Shown here one piece after another: positions 1 to 8,061 of a stretch of DNA of 64,000 bases (the first letter of the stretch is position 1; every line of letters starts with the position of its first letter). A program made the translations under genes and the position numbers. Source of the stretch: Eubacteriaceae bacterium (GTDB lineage: Bacteria > Bacillota > Clostridia > Peptostreptococcales > Anaerovoracaceae); the NCBI GenBank assembly GCA_902362435.1, contig CABIWW010000009.1, forward strand, positions 1 through 64,000, written 5' to 3'. Under the pieces are notes generated by a model that saw only the letters and a list, made by a program, of their open reading frames with translations, searched no databases and was not told where the DNA came from.

Positions 1-7
1 AAAAAAA

Positions 8-53
8 AACAACAGAGCATACCTTTTTGAGATATACTCTGTCTTGTTGTTTT
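8..53. terminator. Imperfect hairpin with T-run at the left edge
   Basis: AACAACAGAGCATA pairs with TATACTCTGTCTTGTT (a two-base bulge and one mismatch) and is followed by GTTGTTTT. This looks like the terminator of a gene lying left of the window. No gene end is visible, so the assignment is tentative. Confidence 0.4.
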
Positions 54-67
54 AAGAAACGCCCGGT

Positions 68-116
68 CCAATGTCGCTTAACTTAATGACATTGGTTACG
101 TGCCGTTTTCTTTTTT
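68..116 (+). terminator. Hairpin plus T-tract; shares its tail with the 4.78-kb terminator
   Basis: CCAATGTC and GACATTGG form a perfect 8-bp stem, followed after a short spacer by ACGTGCCGTTTTCTTTTTT. The same 19 bases close the terminator behind the first CWB2 gene near 4778. The shared tail hints that a related surface-protein gene ended just left of the window (inference). Confidence 0.4.
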
Positions 117-207
117 AAGATCAATGGCGGCGGATGGTTATTAGAAAGGTATGCAGGGTATGCAGGAGAGAAATATAGTTGGAATAAAAAAGAAAATGAG
201 AAAAATA

Positions 208-236
208 TTGTAAAATAATCGCAAGAATGATACAAT
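208..236 (+). promoter_or_regulatory. Toxin promoter, copy 1
   Basis: TTGTAA and TACAAT are separated by 17 bp, with transcription expected near 243. The second copy keeps both hexamers and the 17-bp spacing although the spacer sequence differs, which supports the call. Confidence 0.7.
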
Positions 237-295
237 GAAAACAGAGAAGCCTGAGACACGGTGGACGGAAGCTCCCTGGAAAGGGAGGTGATACT

Positions 296-382
296 ATGAT
301 TACATATGAAGCCCTGAGTGCATTCTGCACCGCCGGACTTTTGATAGTCGCAGTTATCGCCTTGTTGAAAGACAAGCATTAG
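296..382 (+). CDS. Small holin-like type I toxin, copy 1
   Basis: A 28-residue peptide beginning MITYEALSAF, with one hydrophobic helix (GLLIVAVIALL) and a charged KDKH tail. The start (M-x-TYEAL) and layout match the putative holin-like toxin family related to TxpA/BsrG of Bacillus. Such peptides insert into the cell membrane and are held off by an antisense RNA. The Shine-Dalgarno GGGAGGTG is strong, but CTCCCT at 272-277 pairs with AGGGAG at 282-287, so the ribosome site should be hidden in the leader. A second copy at 13.5 kb differs by one residue (L to F before KDKH). Too short for most gene callers. Toxicity is inferred from family and layout. Confidence 0.8.
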   Translation: MITYEALSAFCTAGLLIVAVIALLKDKH

Positions 383-482
383 TTTTTACAGGAAGTAAAA
401 ACTCCGTCCCAACCTCTATAATGTGACGGAGTAATTACTTCAAATCATTATGGGAGCAGCCGTTCATCGGCTTCTCTTTTCT
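380..482 (-). ncRNA. Putative antisense antitoxin RNA, copy 1
   Basis: Transcription from the promoter at 489-517 would run leftwards into the 3' end of the toxin mRNA, starting near 482. Its first hairpin is the complement of the toxin terminator, so the two RNAs are complementary over about 100 nt, as in TxpA/RatA-type systems. The 3' end is not defined by a clear terminator, so the left boundary is a guess. Confidence 0.6.
456..482 (+). terminator. Toxin mRNA terminator, copy 1
   Basis: AGCCG-TTCAT-CGGCT followed by TCTCTTTTCT. The hairpin is conserved in the second copy. Confidence 0.6.
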
Positions 483-488
483 AATAAA

Positions 489-517
489 ACTATACATCCC
501 TGGCAGGTGTCTGTCAA
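489..517 (-). promoter_or_regulatory. Antisense-RNA promoter, copy 1
   Basis: Read leftwards: TTGACA (512-517), 17 bp, TATAGT (489-494). Copy 2 has the same hexamers and spacing (13399-13427) with an altered spacer. Confidence 0.75.
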
Positions 518-542
518 TACTTTTCAAGGTCTATATGATGGT
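506..542. repeat. 37-bp repeat, copy A
   Basis: Starts GGTGTCTGTCAATAC and ends with CTATATGATGGT. It is identical to 4807-4843. The first half contains the -35 box of the antisense-RNA promoter, and 13392-13410 carries an inverted, shorter version. Confidence 0.85.
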
Positions 543-716
543 TTGATAGAGCATATGGTTTGTGGTAATATTTTTCTTCAGACCTTTGCATACATACGAT
601 GAAAATAATAGATCTGCTGAGCAAAAATCAGGTGGATATTGCAAAGATGCAGCCTGCTCTTTTTGTTACATTTTACGAACTGATTGTTACTTATATGTGA
701 ACGGAGAGTTCGATTG
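543..716. other. AT-rich leader region before the first surface gene
   Basis: A 67-codon open frame starts at 562, but it has no ribosome site, odd composition and no recognisable family, so I do not call it. CCTGCTCTTTTTGTT occurs here near 651 and again near 4879, so the leaders of the first two CWB2 genes share short blocks. Confidence 0.4.
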
Positions 717-725
717 TGATATAAT
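717..725 (+). promoter_or_regulatory. Extended -10 promoter of the first CWB2 gene
   Basis: TG-A-TATAAT, an extended -10, with no good -35. The next CWB2 gene has the same TGATATAAT block (4913-4921). Confidence 0.45.
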
Positions 726-800
726 AAGATGTCTAAATATAGCGACGGGATATAGAAAAATGTAGAGATAACGTTATATCACAGAGAAAGGAACGAGAAG

Positions 801-3800
801 ATGGAGTGGATAAGGAAAAGGAAATTTAACAGAACGATAATCGCCGCTCTGCTGATGACCATGACAGTCTGGCTGTTGCCGGCAGGGCTCATGGCGGATA
901 AGGCCGAGGCGGCGACCACATTGAAAAATCCGAGAATCGTTGAGGATTCATCAATGTATGCCGGGCAGAAGGTGACCTGGGACTGCGTATGGTTCGGCAG
1001 TTATCCTCAGTCAGAGGTGGTGTGCGAAACTGACAGTGATGCGATAGCAAACCTTGAGACAATGAACACTAACTTCGGTGTAGAGTATTCAAAGGTAAGT
1101 GAAAATATCTGGAACAGCATAGTGAATGCGAGTTATGACGGCAACGGTGATGCTAAAGTTGGGAGCACAAAGTACCGCAGGATAAAGAAGGGCGATGCGA
1201 CATATGCGACTTACGGTGACAGCAACTATTATAAGTGGGGCGATGATACTGTTCGATATTTCAGATACGAACCGATCAAATGGCGAGTGCTGAACGTCAA
1301 TGGGACAGATGCGTTCCTGCTGGCAGACAAAGCTCTTGATGACCAGTGCTATAACAATTCAAATACATCTATCACATGGGAAACATGCACAATTAGGAGC
1401 TGGCTCAATGGGTATGACAGCTCTTCTAACAGCTATGGCAGAGACTATACTAAATTCAATTTCATAAACACTGCATTCACATCAAGTGAACGCAGTGCGA
1501 TAAAAACGACAGAAGTAGCAAACGATAACAATATAAGTTATGGTACAGCAGGCGGCAATGATACAAGTGATAAGGTATTCCTTTTATCGGAAAATGAAGT
1601 CTATAATTCTAATACAGCCTTTTCGTATGGTTTTACAAAAAGTGATTCAAAGTGTGATGAAGGTCGCAGATGTAAAAGCAGCACCTTTGCGAAGGCAATG
1701 GGTGTGTACAGTAGTATTATAGACAGTAGTACATACGCAGGGAACTGCTTTTGGTGGCTGCGTTCGCCTGGCTATGATACTGATATTGCCGCCGACGTCA
1801 GTAATGACGGCCACGTCGTCAGTGGTGGCGGCAGCAGTGTCAACTGTGATGTTTATGCCGTGCGTCCCGCTTTGCATCTTGACCTTTCATCATCTGATCT
1901 ATATAGCTATGCAGGAACAGTATGCAGTGACGGAACTGTGAACGAAGAGGGCGGTGGTGTGGTGACACCGGACGATCCGGACAGTAATCAGGTCGACGGA
2001 ACAGTCAGCGTACCATACATATCTTCATATGATAAGACTGACAGGTCTTTGTCCGTTAAATACAGAGACGGATTCTTTACAGCAGGAAACCAAAAATATG
2101 ATATGGACTTAAGCAAGGTTTCTCTGGGACTTACAATGACCACGATGAAGCAGAAAAAGAGCGGAAGCAAATATGTGTGGGACGACAGCAATACAAAAAG
2201 TTTTCTGAAAAACACATTGAAATTCGACGAAGGATACAAGCCATACAACCAGAATAAATCGCTTACGGATACCTCTGATAAGGCTGCTTACGCCATCGCA
2301 CATAAAAAAGTCTCGATAGATGGCAGTTATACTACGATCGTTGCCGTGGCAGTGAGAAGTGCGAACTATGGTGGCGAATGGTACAGCAACGGACAGGTCA
2401 GCGGTGGCAGTGACAGTAAACTCCATAAGGGATTTTCAGGTGCGGCAGCGGAAATATCAGACAGCGTGAAAGCGTATATGAGAGACAACGGGATCAGCAG
2501 TGATGCAAAGATATGGATCACAGGCTTCAGCAGGGGCGGTGCAGTTGCGAATCTCACAGGGAGGATGCTTGTGAACAGGTCGGCGGTGAAAGCGGAGAAT
2601 ATGTACTGCTACACATTCGCAGCCCCTCTGACTACGAAGAAGCTTTCCAGATCACAACTAGGTATATTCAACACAGTCAACAGCTTTGATATGATACCGG
2701 ATGTCCCTATGAAATCATGGGGATTCGGCAGATATGGAGATAACTATTATCTTCCGAGTAAGATGAACAAAGGTTATGCCACACTGAAGAAGCAGGCTGA
2801 CCAGAGCTTTAATGAGCTTACAGGGCAGAGCTATGGTGTTTACTGGAACCATCTGCTTTTTAAGGAAAAGCTTCTGGATTCTCTTAATGGTGCAGTAGGA
2901 TATACGGAATCTTCATATGCAAAGAATTTTCAGGGCAATGTGTCCACACTCCTCGGTTCAACTATGGGAGACACTGGAAAGGATGCGGATACTGCAGGTT
3001 TACTGAATAGTCTGCTATGTGTAAATATGAAAAGCGTTAATACATCTGTTCTTGCTACGATCGGTACTGTCATACTTGGTATAACAAATGTAAAGGACCT
3101 GAGCAAGGGAAGGAACAGCAAACTTTTCAGACAGCACTGGCCGGAAGCATATATGGCATGGCTGCAGCAGGGAAAAGTATACAACAATCTGGGAACGAAG
3201 CTAATATCTGTGAAATGCCCTGTGGATGTATACGTATATGATAAGAGTGACGGCAGTCTGGTGGCAGAAATAAAGGATGAGGATTTCGAAAAATTCCAGG
3301 AGGAGAATCCGGATATGGCGTTGGAAGCTTATGTGGATGAAAACGGGCAGAAACAGGTGCTCGTACCGGGCGACGGCGATTATACCGTAAAGGTGGTCGC
3401 AAGAGAAGACGGCAAGATGAATTATGCGATCTCTGAATATGAAAACGAAGAACTCGTCCGCAAGACGAACTATACAGATGTGAAGATAAAGGAAAATGAT
3501 GAATTCGAATGTTCACTTGAAGCCGTTTCGGAACCGCTGACAGAAGAATTCGAGCTGATCAAAAACGGAGATATGACGATCCCGCAGACTGAGCAGCTCA
3601 CGGAAGATAATCTTGAAAGCATCGATATAGATGCTCAGGCAGAAGGAGATGGCGCAGTATTCGGAGGAGGCTCGTATACATCGGGAGACAGTGTTGTACT
3701 GAAGGCGGTAACATCCGATACGTCAGTATTCACCGGCTGGTATGAAAACGGAAAACTCATCAGTGAAGAAAGTGACTACGGATTCCTGGCTGAAAAAGAC

Positions 3801-4751
3801 CGCACTATCGTCGGCAAATTCAAGACTGTAAAGGGTGATATTTTCGGCAGCGAAAGCATGATCAGGATCGCCGGCGACAATCGTTACGCTACTTCGACTG
3901 CCGCAGCCGATGCTTTGAAGAAGAGCCTCGCAGCCGACAAATTCGAGAACATCATCGTAGCAAGCGGTGCTGACTATCCGGACGCGCTGGCAGGCAGCTA
4001 CCTTGCAAAGGTGAAAAACGCTCCTGTGATGCTGGTCGGCAAGGATGCGAATACCGAAGCTGATGTCAAGCAGTACATAAACAAGAACCTGAAGAAAAGC
4101 GGCACTGTATATCTGCTGGGCGGCACCGGTGTGGTGACTTCGAGGTTCGAAAAGAGTCTGGGAGATTTAAAGGTAGAACGACTCGGCGGTCAGACGAGAT
4201 ATGAGACCAATATAGCGATACTAAAAGCTGCAGGCGTGGATAAGGAAGATCTGCTCGTGTGCACAGGCGAGGGCTTTGCAGACAGTCTGTCGGCGTCAGC
4301 AGTCGGCAAACCGATACTGCTCGTAGCAGGCAGCGGTGTGGATGACACTCAGAAGAAATACTTAGGCAGCCTGAAGATAAAGGATATCTATCTGATAGGC
4401 GGAACAGGCGTAGTAAGCGATAAGACCGGAACGCAGCTGAAGAAGTATGATCAGGACGATAAGTGTGAGCGTGTAGCCGGACAGAACAGATACCTGACGT
4501 CGGTGGCGGTAGCGGAGGAGTTCTTCCCTAAAGGCAGTGACAGTACAGTACTGGCATATGCCATGAATTTCCCTGACGGCCTTGCAGGCGGACCGCTGGC
4601 GCTTTCCATAAAAGCTCCGCTGATACTGACAGACAACAGCGGATACAGCGATGCGGTGGCTTATGCAAAGAACGCAGGTATCAAGAAAGCTGTTGTTCTA
4701 GGTGGTCCGACGCTGATATCTGATGGCATAGTGAAAAACATAATCAAATAA
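801..4751 (+). CDS. Secreted CWB2 surface protein with DUF6273-like and lipase-like domains
   Basis: 1316 residues. A Sec signal peptide ends near residue 38 (AEA-ATT). Residues about 90-360 look like a DUF6273 module: WRVLN, then FWWLRSPG, then VRPALHLDL. Residues about 400-740 carry an alpha/beta-hydrolase region with GFSRG near 574-578, a GxSxG nucleophile motif as in class 3 lipases. A repeat of InlB/Flg_new type (TGWYENG) lies near 945-1010. Three CWB2 repeats (about 1016-1316; PDALAG, YLLGGTG, RYxT) bind anionic wall polymer non-covalently in C. difficile. The ATG follows GAAAGGAAC. First of three adjacent CWB2 genes, with its own promoter and terminator. The substrate is unknown, and a catalytic Asp/His was not assigned. 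Confidence 0.85.
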   Translation: MEWIRKRKFNRTIIAALLMTMTVWLLPAGLMADKAEAATTLKNPRIVEDSSMYAGQKVTWDCVWFGSYPQSEVVCETDSDAIANLETMNTNFGVEYSKVSENIWNSIVNASYDGNGDAKVGSTKYRRIKKGDATYATYGDSNYYKWGDDTVRYFRYEPIKWRVLNVNGTDAFLLADKALDDQCYNNSNTSITWETCTIRSWLNGYDSSSNSYGRDYTKFNFINTAFTSSERSAIKTTEVANDNNISYGTAGGNDTSDKVFLLSENEVYNSNTAFSYGFTKSDSKCDEGRRCKSSTFAKAMGVYSSIIDSSTYAGNCFWWLRSPGYDTDIAADVSNDGHVVSGGGSSVNCDVYAVRPALHLDLSSSDLYSYAGTVCSDGTVNEEGGGVVTPDDPDSNQVDGTVSVPYISSYDKTDRSLSVKYRDGFFTAGNQKYDMDLSKVSLGLTMTTMKQKKSGSKYVWDDSNTKSFLKNTLKFDEGYKPYNQNKSLTDTSDKAAYAIAHKKVSIDGSYTTIVAVAVRSANYGGEWYSNGQVSGGSDSKLHKGFSGAAAEISDSVKAYMRDNGISSDAKIWITGFSRGGAVANLTGRMLVNRSAVKAENMYCYTFAAPLTTKKLSRSQLGIFNTVNSFDMIPDVPMKSWGFGRYGDNYYLPSKMNKGYATLKKQADQSFNELTGQSYGVYWNHLLFKEKLLDSLNGAVGYTESSYAKNFQGNVSTLLGSTMGDTGKDADTAGLLNSLLCVNMKSVNTSVLATIGTVILGITNVKDLSKGRNSKLFRQHWPEAYMAWLQQGKVYNNLGTKLISVKCPVDVYVYDKSDGSLVAEIKDEDFEKFQEENPDMALEAYVDENGQKQVLVPGDGDYTVKVVAREDGKMNYAISEYENEELVRKTNYTDVKIKENDEFECSLEAVSEPLTEEFELIKNGDMTIPQTEQLTEDNLESIDIDAQAEGDGAVFGGGSYTSGDSVVLKAVTSDTSVFTGWYENGKLISEESDYGFLAEKDRTIVGKFKTVKGDIFGSESMIRIAGDNRYATSTAAADALKKSLAADKFENIIVASGADYPDALAGSYLAKVKNAPVMLVGKDANTEADVKQYINKNLKKSGTVYLLGGTGVVTSRFEKSLGDLKVERLGGQTRYETNIAILKAAGVDKEDLLVCTGEGFADSLSASAVGKPILLVAGSGVDDTQKKYLGSLKIKDIYLIGGTGVVSDKTGTQLKKYDQDDKCERVAGQNRYLTSVAVAEEFFPKGSDSTVLAYAMNFPDGLAGGPLALSIKAPLILTDNSGYSDAVAYAKNAGIKKAVVLGGPTLISDGIVKNIIK

Positions 4752-4767
4752 ATATGAAACAGAGAAG

Positions 4768-4795
4768 ACGGCAGCTACGTGCCGTTTTCTTTTTT
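4768..4795 (+). terminator. Terminator of the first CWB2 gene
   Basis: ACGGCA...TGCCGT stem followed by TTTCTTTTTT, about 17 bp after the stop codon. Confidence 0.8.
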
Positions 4796-4806
4796 GCCTT
4801 ATAGTG

Positions 4807-4843
4807 GGTGTCTGTCAATACTTTTCAAGGTCTATATGATGGT
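4807..4843. repeat. 37-bp repeat, copy B (orphan antisense-promoter fragment)
   Basis: Identical to 506-542, including the leftward TTGACA, but there is no TATAGT at 17 bp and no toxin next to it. It looks like a scar of a third toxin/antitoxin module. Confidence 0.8.
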
Positions 4844-4912
4844 AATGGTTGCCTCTGGACGTTTGCGAACGTGCACTGCCTGCTCTTTTTGTTTGTGTAT
4901 TCAATCCTCAGC

Positions 4913-4921
4913 TGATATAAT
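4913..4921 (+). promoter_or_regulatory. Extended -10 promoter of the lysozyme gene
   Basis: TG-A-TATAAT as in front of the first CWB2 gene; no clear -35. Confidence 0.45.
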
Positions 4922-4988
4922 ATATTTTTAGAAGAGAAGAGCCGGAACAGAGTGAATAAGTTGTTGCAATATATATGGAGATATTAGC

Positions 4989-7900
4989 ATGAGATCATCA
5001 GTACGAAAAGTGAGGAATGTTGTACTGCTGCTGGCAGCAGTATGTATGCTGCTGGCGGGTACAGAAGTATATGCGGTGGATAAAAGCAGCGATGAGCAGT
5101 CAGCGGCTGGGGAAAGCAGGCTGGCGAACAGCTGGAGATTCAAAGACGGCGAGCCGATCGATCCGGCAGATATAGACAGCAGAGACAGCGGAAACGGTGG
5201 TGCGATAAAACGGCGGAGTTCTGCGCAGATGCCCGATATCACGAGAAAAGGGATCGACGTCAGTGAATGGCAGTGGGATATAGACTGGGCGAAGGTCAAG
5301 GCGAGCGGAATAGAGTTCGCTATAATAAGGTGCGGATACGGCGAGAATCAGACAGACCAGGACGATGCTAAATTTCTCAGGAACGTCACGGAATGCGAAA
5401 GACTCGATATACCGTACGGTGTTTACATATATTCATATGCGACAGATACAGCGAGTGCTGCTGACGAAGCCGATCATGTGCTGAGACTGATAAAAGGGCA
5501 CGATCTTTCCTATCCGGTGTATTTTGATATGGAGGACAAGAGCACCCTGCCGTACAGGGCGAATTTCGGTGCCATAGCATCGGCATTCTGCAGCAAGATA
5601 TCTGCAGCAGGATATCCCGTAGGAGTATATGCGAACCTCAACTGGTGGAACAATTATCTGACTTCGCCGGTGTTTGACAACTGGTACAAGTGGGTGGCGC
5701 AGTACTACACGACATGCCAGTATCAGAAAGAGTATGCGATGTGGCAGTATTCATCGTCAGGAAGCGTCCCGGGGATAAACGGGCATGTGGACATGAACTA
5801 TCTGATAGGATATCCGGATGACCACGGCAGGAACAATAATGCGGCGATCGATGAAGGCACATATACGATAAGCAGCAAGGCAGATCCTGAAAGAGTCATA
5901 AGCATAAAGGATGCATCGGTAAATAACAATGAGTCTGCACAGCTCGATGTGCTTTCCGGCGATGCTGCTTCAAACCAGAAGTTTGAGGTGATATCTGTCG
6001 GTGAGAAGCGATACAAGCTTCTTGCAGAGCATTCCGGCAAAGCGCTTGATGTCAGAAACAGCAATAACGAGCCGGGAGCAGAGATGCAGCAGTACGAATG
6101 GCATCAGGCAAGAGCTCAGATCTGGGAATTCACGGATGCAGGCGATGGCTACTACTATATAAAATCGAAGCTGGGGACGTATCTCAAGCAGGACGCTGCG
6201 GGAAGCAGCGTCCTGACAACTTCGGAGTTTTTTGATGATGATACACTCAAGTGGAAACTGGAACTCACCGGATCGGCAAATATCGATGATGGTATATACA
6301 ATATAGTTTCTGCAGCAGACAATGATGCGGTGCTGGAGGTAAAAGACGGTGGTGTAGCAGACAGGGTCGCGGTACAGACCGGGAAATACAGCAACTGGAT
6401 CTCGCAGCAGTATTCAGTGAAATATGTCGATAACGGATATTATCGTATAACAGCAGAACATTCGGGTAAAGTCTTCGATGTGGCGAGCGGTTCAAAAGAT
6501 GCGGGTGCATCGCTGCAGCAGTACAGGGACAACGGTTCAAATGCGCAGCTGTGGAAATTCGTAGAGACCGGGGATGGACATTACTATCTCAAATCAAAGC
6601 TGGGGACGACGGTTACGTTATCGGATAAGAGCGGCGCAGTCAGCATGGAGATCATGGCTTTTGGAGAAGGGCAGAAATGGGAGCTGAAACCAGCTGAACT
6701 GACCGTGATCGAAGACGGAGTATATTCCCTGAGAAATAAAAGCAATACATCGAATGCGGCGATAGAAAATAACGGTAATGTAGAACTGGCTGGATATGAA
6801 AACTTCATCGAGCAGAAATACAGGATAGAGAAGCAGAAGGACGGATACTGCAGGATAGTTGACATGTCTTCAGGCAAAGTACTCAGTGCAGTGAACGGCT
6901 CCGGCTCGTCTGGAACACGTCTCAAGACATCAGACTGGAATGGAAGTGACGTGCAGCTCTGGCGTATCGCAGAGGATGTGAATGGCGGCTATCTGTTGAA
7001 GTCAAAGACCGGTGCATTTGCCGTACCGGGGTCTGTAAAGGCTGGAAGCGTCATATCGCTGGGCAGTTTCAATGGAAAAGCTGAACATAAATGGGTGTTC
7101 AAGACAGAAAAGCTGATTTACAGTGATAAATCGGCAAATGATGCGAGCGAAAATATCGGCAGGGTGTTCGGCAGCAATGCATCGGTTAGATATGCCGGCG
7201 CTGACAGGTACGACACTGCGATCCTGGCTGCCGATGCATTGAAGAAGAGCATGGACGTGAAGCAGTTCGAAAATATCATAATCGCATGTGGCAGCGATTA
7301 TCCGGATGCGCTTTCAGGCAGCTGTCTGGCAGCAGAAAAGAATGCACCTATACTGCTTATAGATGATAGCTGCAAAGAAAAGATAGAACGCTATGTAGAA
7401 AAGAATCTTAAAAACGGTGGGACGGTATACCTGCTGGGCGGAGAAGGTGTTATCTCACGAGATATAGAAAAAAGTCTCAAGGCGCATGCTGTGGTGAAAC
7501 GTCTTGCAGGAAAGGACAGGTATGGTACGAATATGGCAGTACTAAAGGAAGCGGACGTGACCGGTGAAACGCTGCTGGTATGTTCGGGACAGAGCTTTGC
7601 GGACAGCCTGTCAGTGTCTTCTACAGGGCTCCCGATACTTCTTGCCGCTGATACGATGACAGCTGCACAGAAGTCTTATATCTCTGATATAGCCACTGAC
7701 AGATTTTATATGATTGGCGGCACAGGTGCCGTAAGCAGCAGTGTGGAAAGAACGTGCAAACTACAGGGGGACACTGTAAGGCTGGCGGGAAAGAACCGGT
7801 ATACGACTTCGACAGCTGTAGCGAGAGCTTTTTACGGGGACTGGAGCAGCAGTGCGGTGCTCGCATATGCTCAGAATTTTCCTGACGGTCTTGCCGGAGG

Positions 7901-8060
7901 AACGCTGGCAATGTCACTGCAGGCGCCTGTCGTGCTGACAGATAACAGCAGCTTTAGCTATGCCGGATTTTACGGAACAGATGCAGGCTTGGAGAAAGCG
8001 GCAGTACTGGGCGGAGTGACTCTGATAAATGATGATGTAGTGAATAAGGTGATAAACTGA
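4989..8060 (+). CDS. Secreted GH25 muramidase with ricin-type repeats and CWB2 anchor
   Basis: 1023 residues. The signal peptide ends near residue 31 (VYA-VDK). Residues about 88-276 form a glycoside hydrolase 25 lysozyme: GIDVSEW, GYGENQTD, VYFDMED with the catalytic Asp/Glu pair, WQYSS and DMNY near its end. Residues about 290-707 hold three beta-trefoil (ricin B-like) modules, shown by repeated SGKxxDV and QLWxF-like motifs and YYLKSKLGT repeats; these probably bind sugars. Three CWB2 repeats (about 733-1023) anchor it to the wall. It should cut the MurNAc-GlcNAc bond of peptidoglycan in wall remodelling or lysis. The stop lies one base before the next start, so the two are probably co-transcribed. 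Confidence 0.9.
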   Translation: MRSSVRKVRNVVLLLAAVCMLLAGTEVYAVDKSSDEQSAAGESRLANSWRFKDGEPIDPADIDSRDSGNGGAIKRRSSAQMPDITRKGIDVSEWQWDIDWAKVKASGIEFAIIRCGYGENQTDQDDAKFLRNVTECERLDIPYGVYIYSYATDTASAADEADHVLRLIKGHDLSYPVYFDMEDKSTLPYRANFGAIASAFCSKISAAGYPVGVYANLNWWNNYLTSPVFDNWYKWVAQYYTTCQYQKEYAMWQYSSSGSVPGINGHVDMNYLIGYPDDHGRNNNAAIDEGTYTISSKADPERVISIKDASVNNNESAQLDVLSGDAASNQKFEVISVGEKRYKLLAEHSGKALDVRNSNNEPGAEMQQYEWHQARAQIWEFTDAGDGYYYIKSKLGTYLKQDAAGSSVLTTSEFFDDDTLKWKLELTGSANIDDGIYNIVSAADNDAVLEVKDGGVADRVAVQTGKYSNWISQQYSVKYVDNGYYRITAEHSGKVFDVASGSKDAGASLQQYRDNGSNAQLWKFVETGDGHYYLKSKLGTTVTLSDKSGAVSMEIMAFGEGQKWELKPAELTVIEDGVYSLRNKSNTSNAAIENNGNVELAGYENFIEQKYRIEKQKDGYCRIVDMSSGKVLSAVNGSGSSGTRLKTSDWNGSDVQLWRIAEDVNGGYLLKSKTGAFAVPGSVKAGSVISLGSFNGKAEHKWVFKTEKLIYSDKSANDASENIGRVFGSNASVRYAGADRYDTAILAADALKKSMDVKQFENIIIACGSDYPDALSGSCLAAEKNAPILLIDDSCKEKIERYVEKNLKNGGTVYLLGGEGVISRDIEKSLKAHAVVKRLAGKDRYGTNMAVLKEADVTGETLLVCSGQSFADSLSVSSTGLPILLAADTMTAAQKSYISDIATDRFYMIGGTGAVSSSVERTCKLQGDTVRLAGKNRYTTSTAVARAFYGDWSSSAVLAYAQNFPDGLAGGTLAMSLQAPVVLTDNSSFSYAGFYGTDAGLEKAAVLGGVTLINDDVVNKVIN

Positions 8061-8061
8061 T

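Larger units (their letters stand above)
176..520. repeat. Left arm of a long inverted repeat (type I TA module copy 1)
   Basis: This stretch holds toxin promoter, toxin, terminator and antisense-RNA promoter. It is matched in reverse-complement, at roughly nine bases in ten by eye, by 13392-13740. The two arms bracket the 13-kb surface-protein/polymer block. A computed alignment would fix identity and borders. Confidence 0.8.

Noticed and set aside
562..765. 67-codon open frame before the first CWB2 gene
   Set aside because: No ribosome site, no family signal, composition like the surrounding leader.
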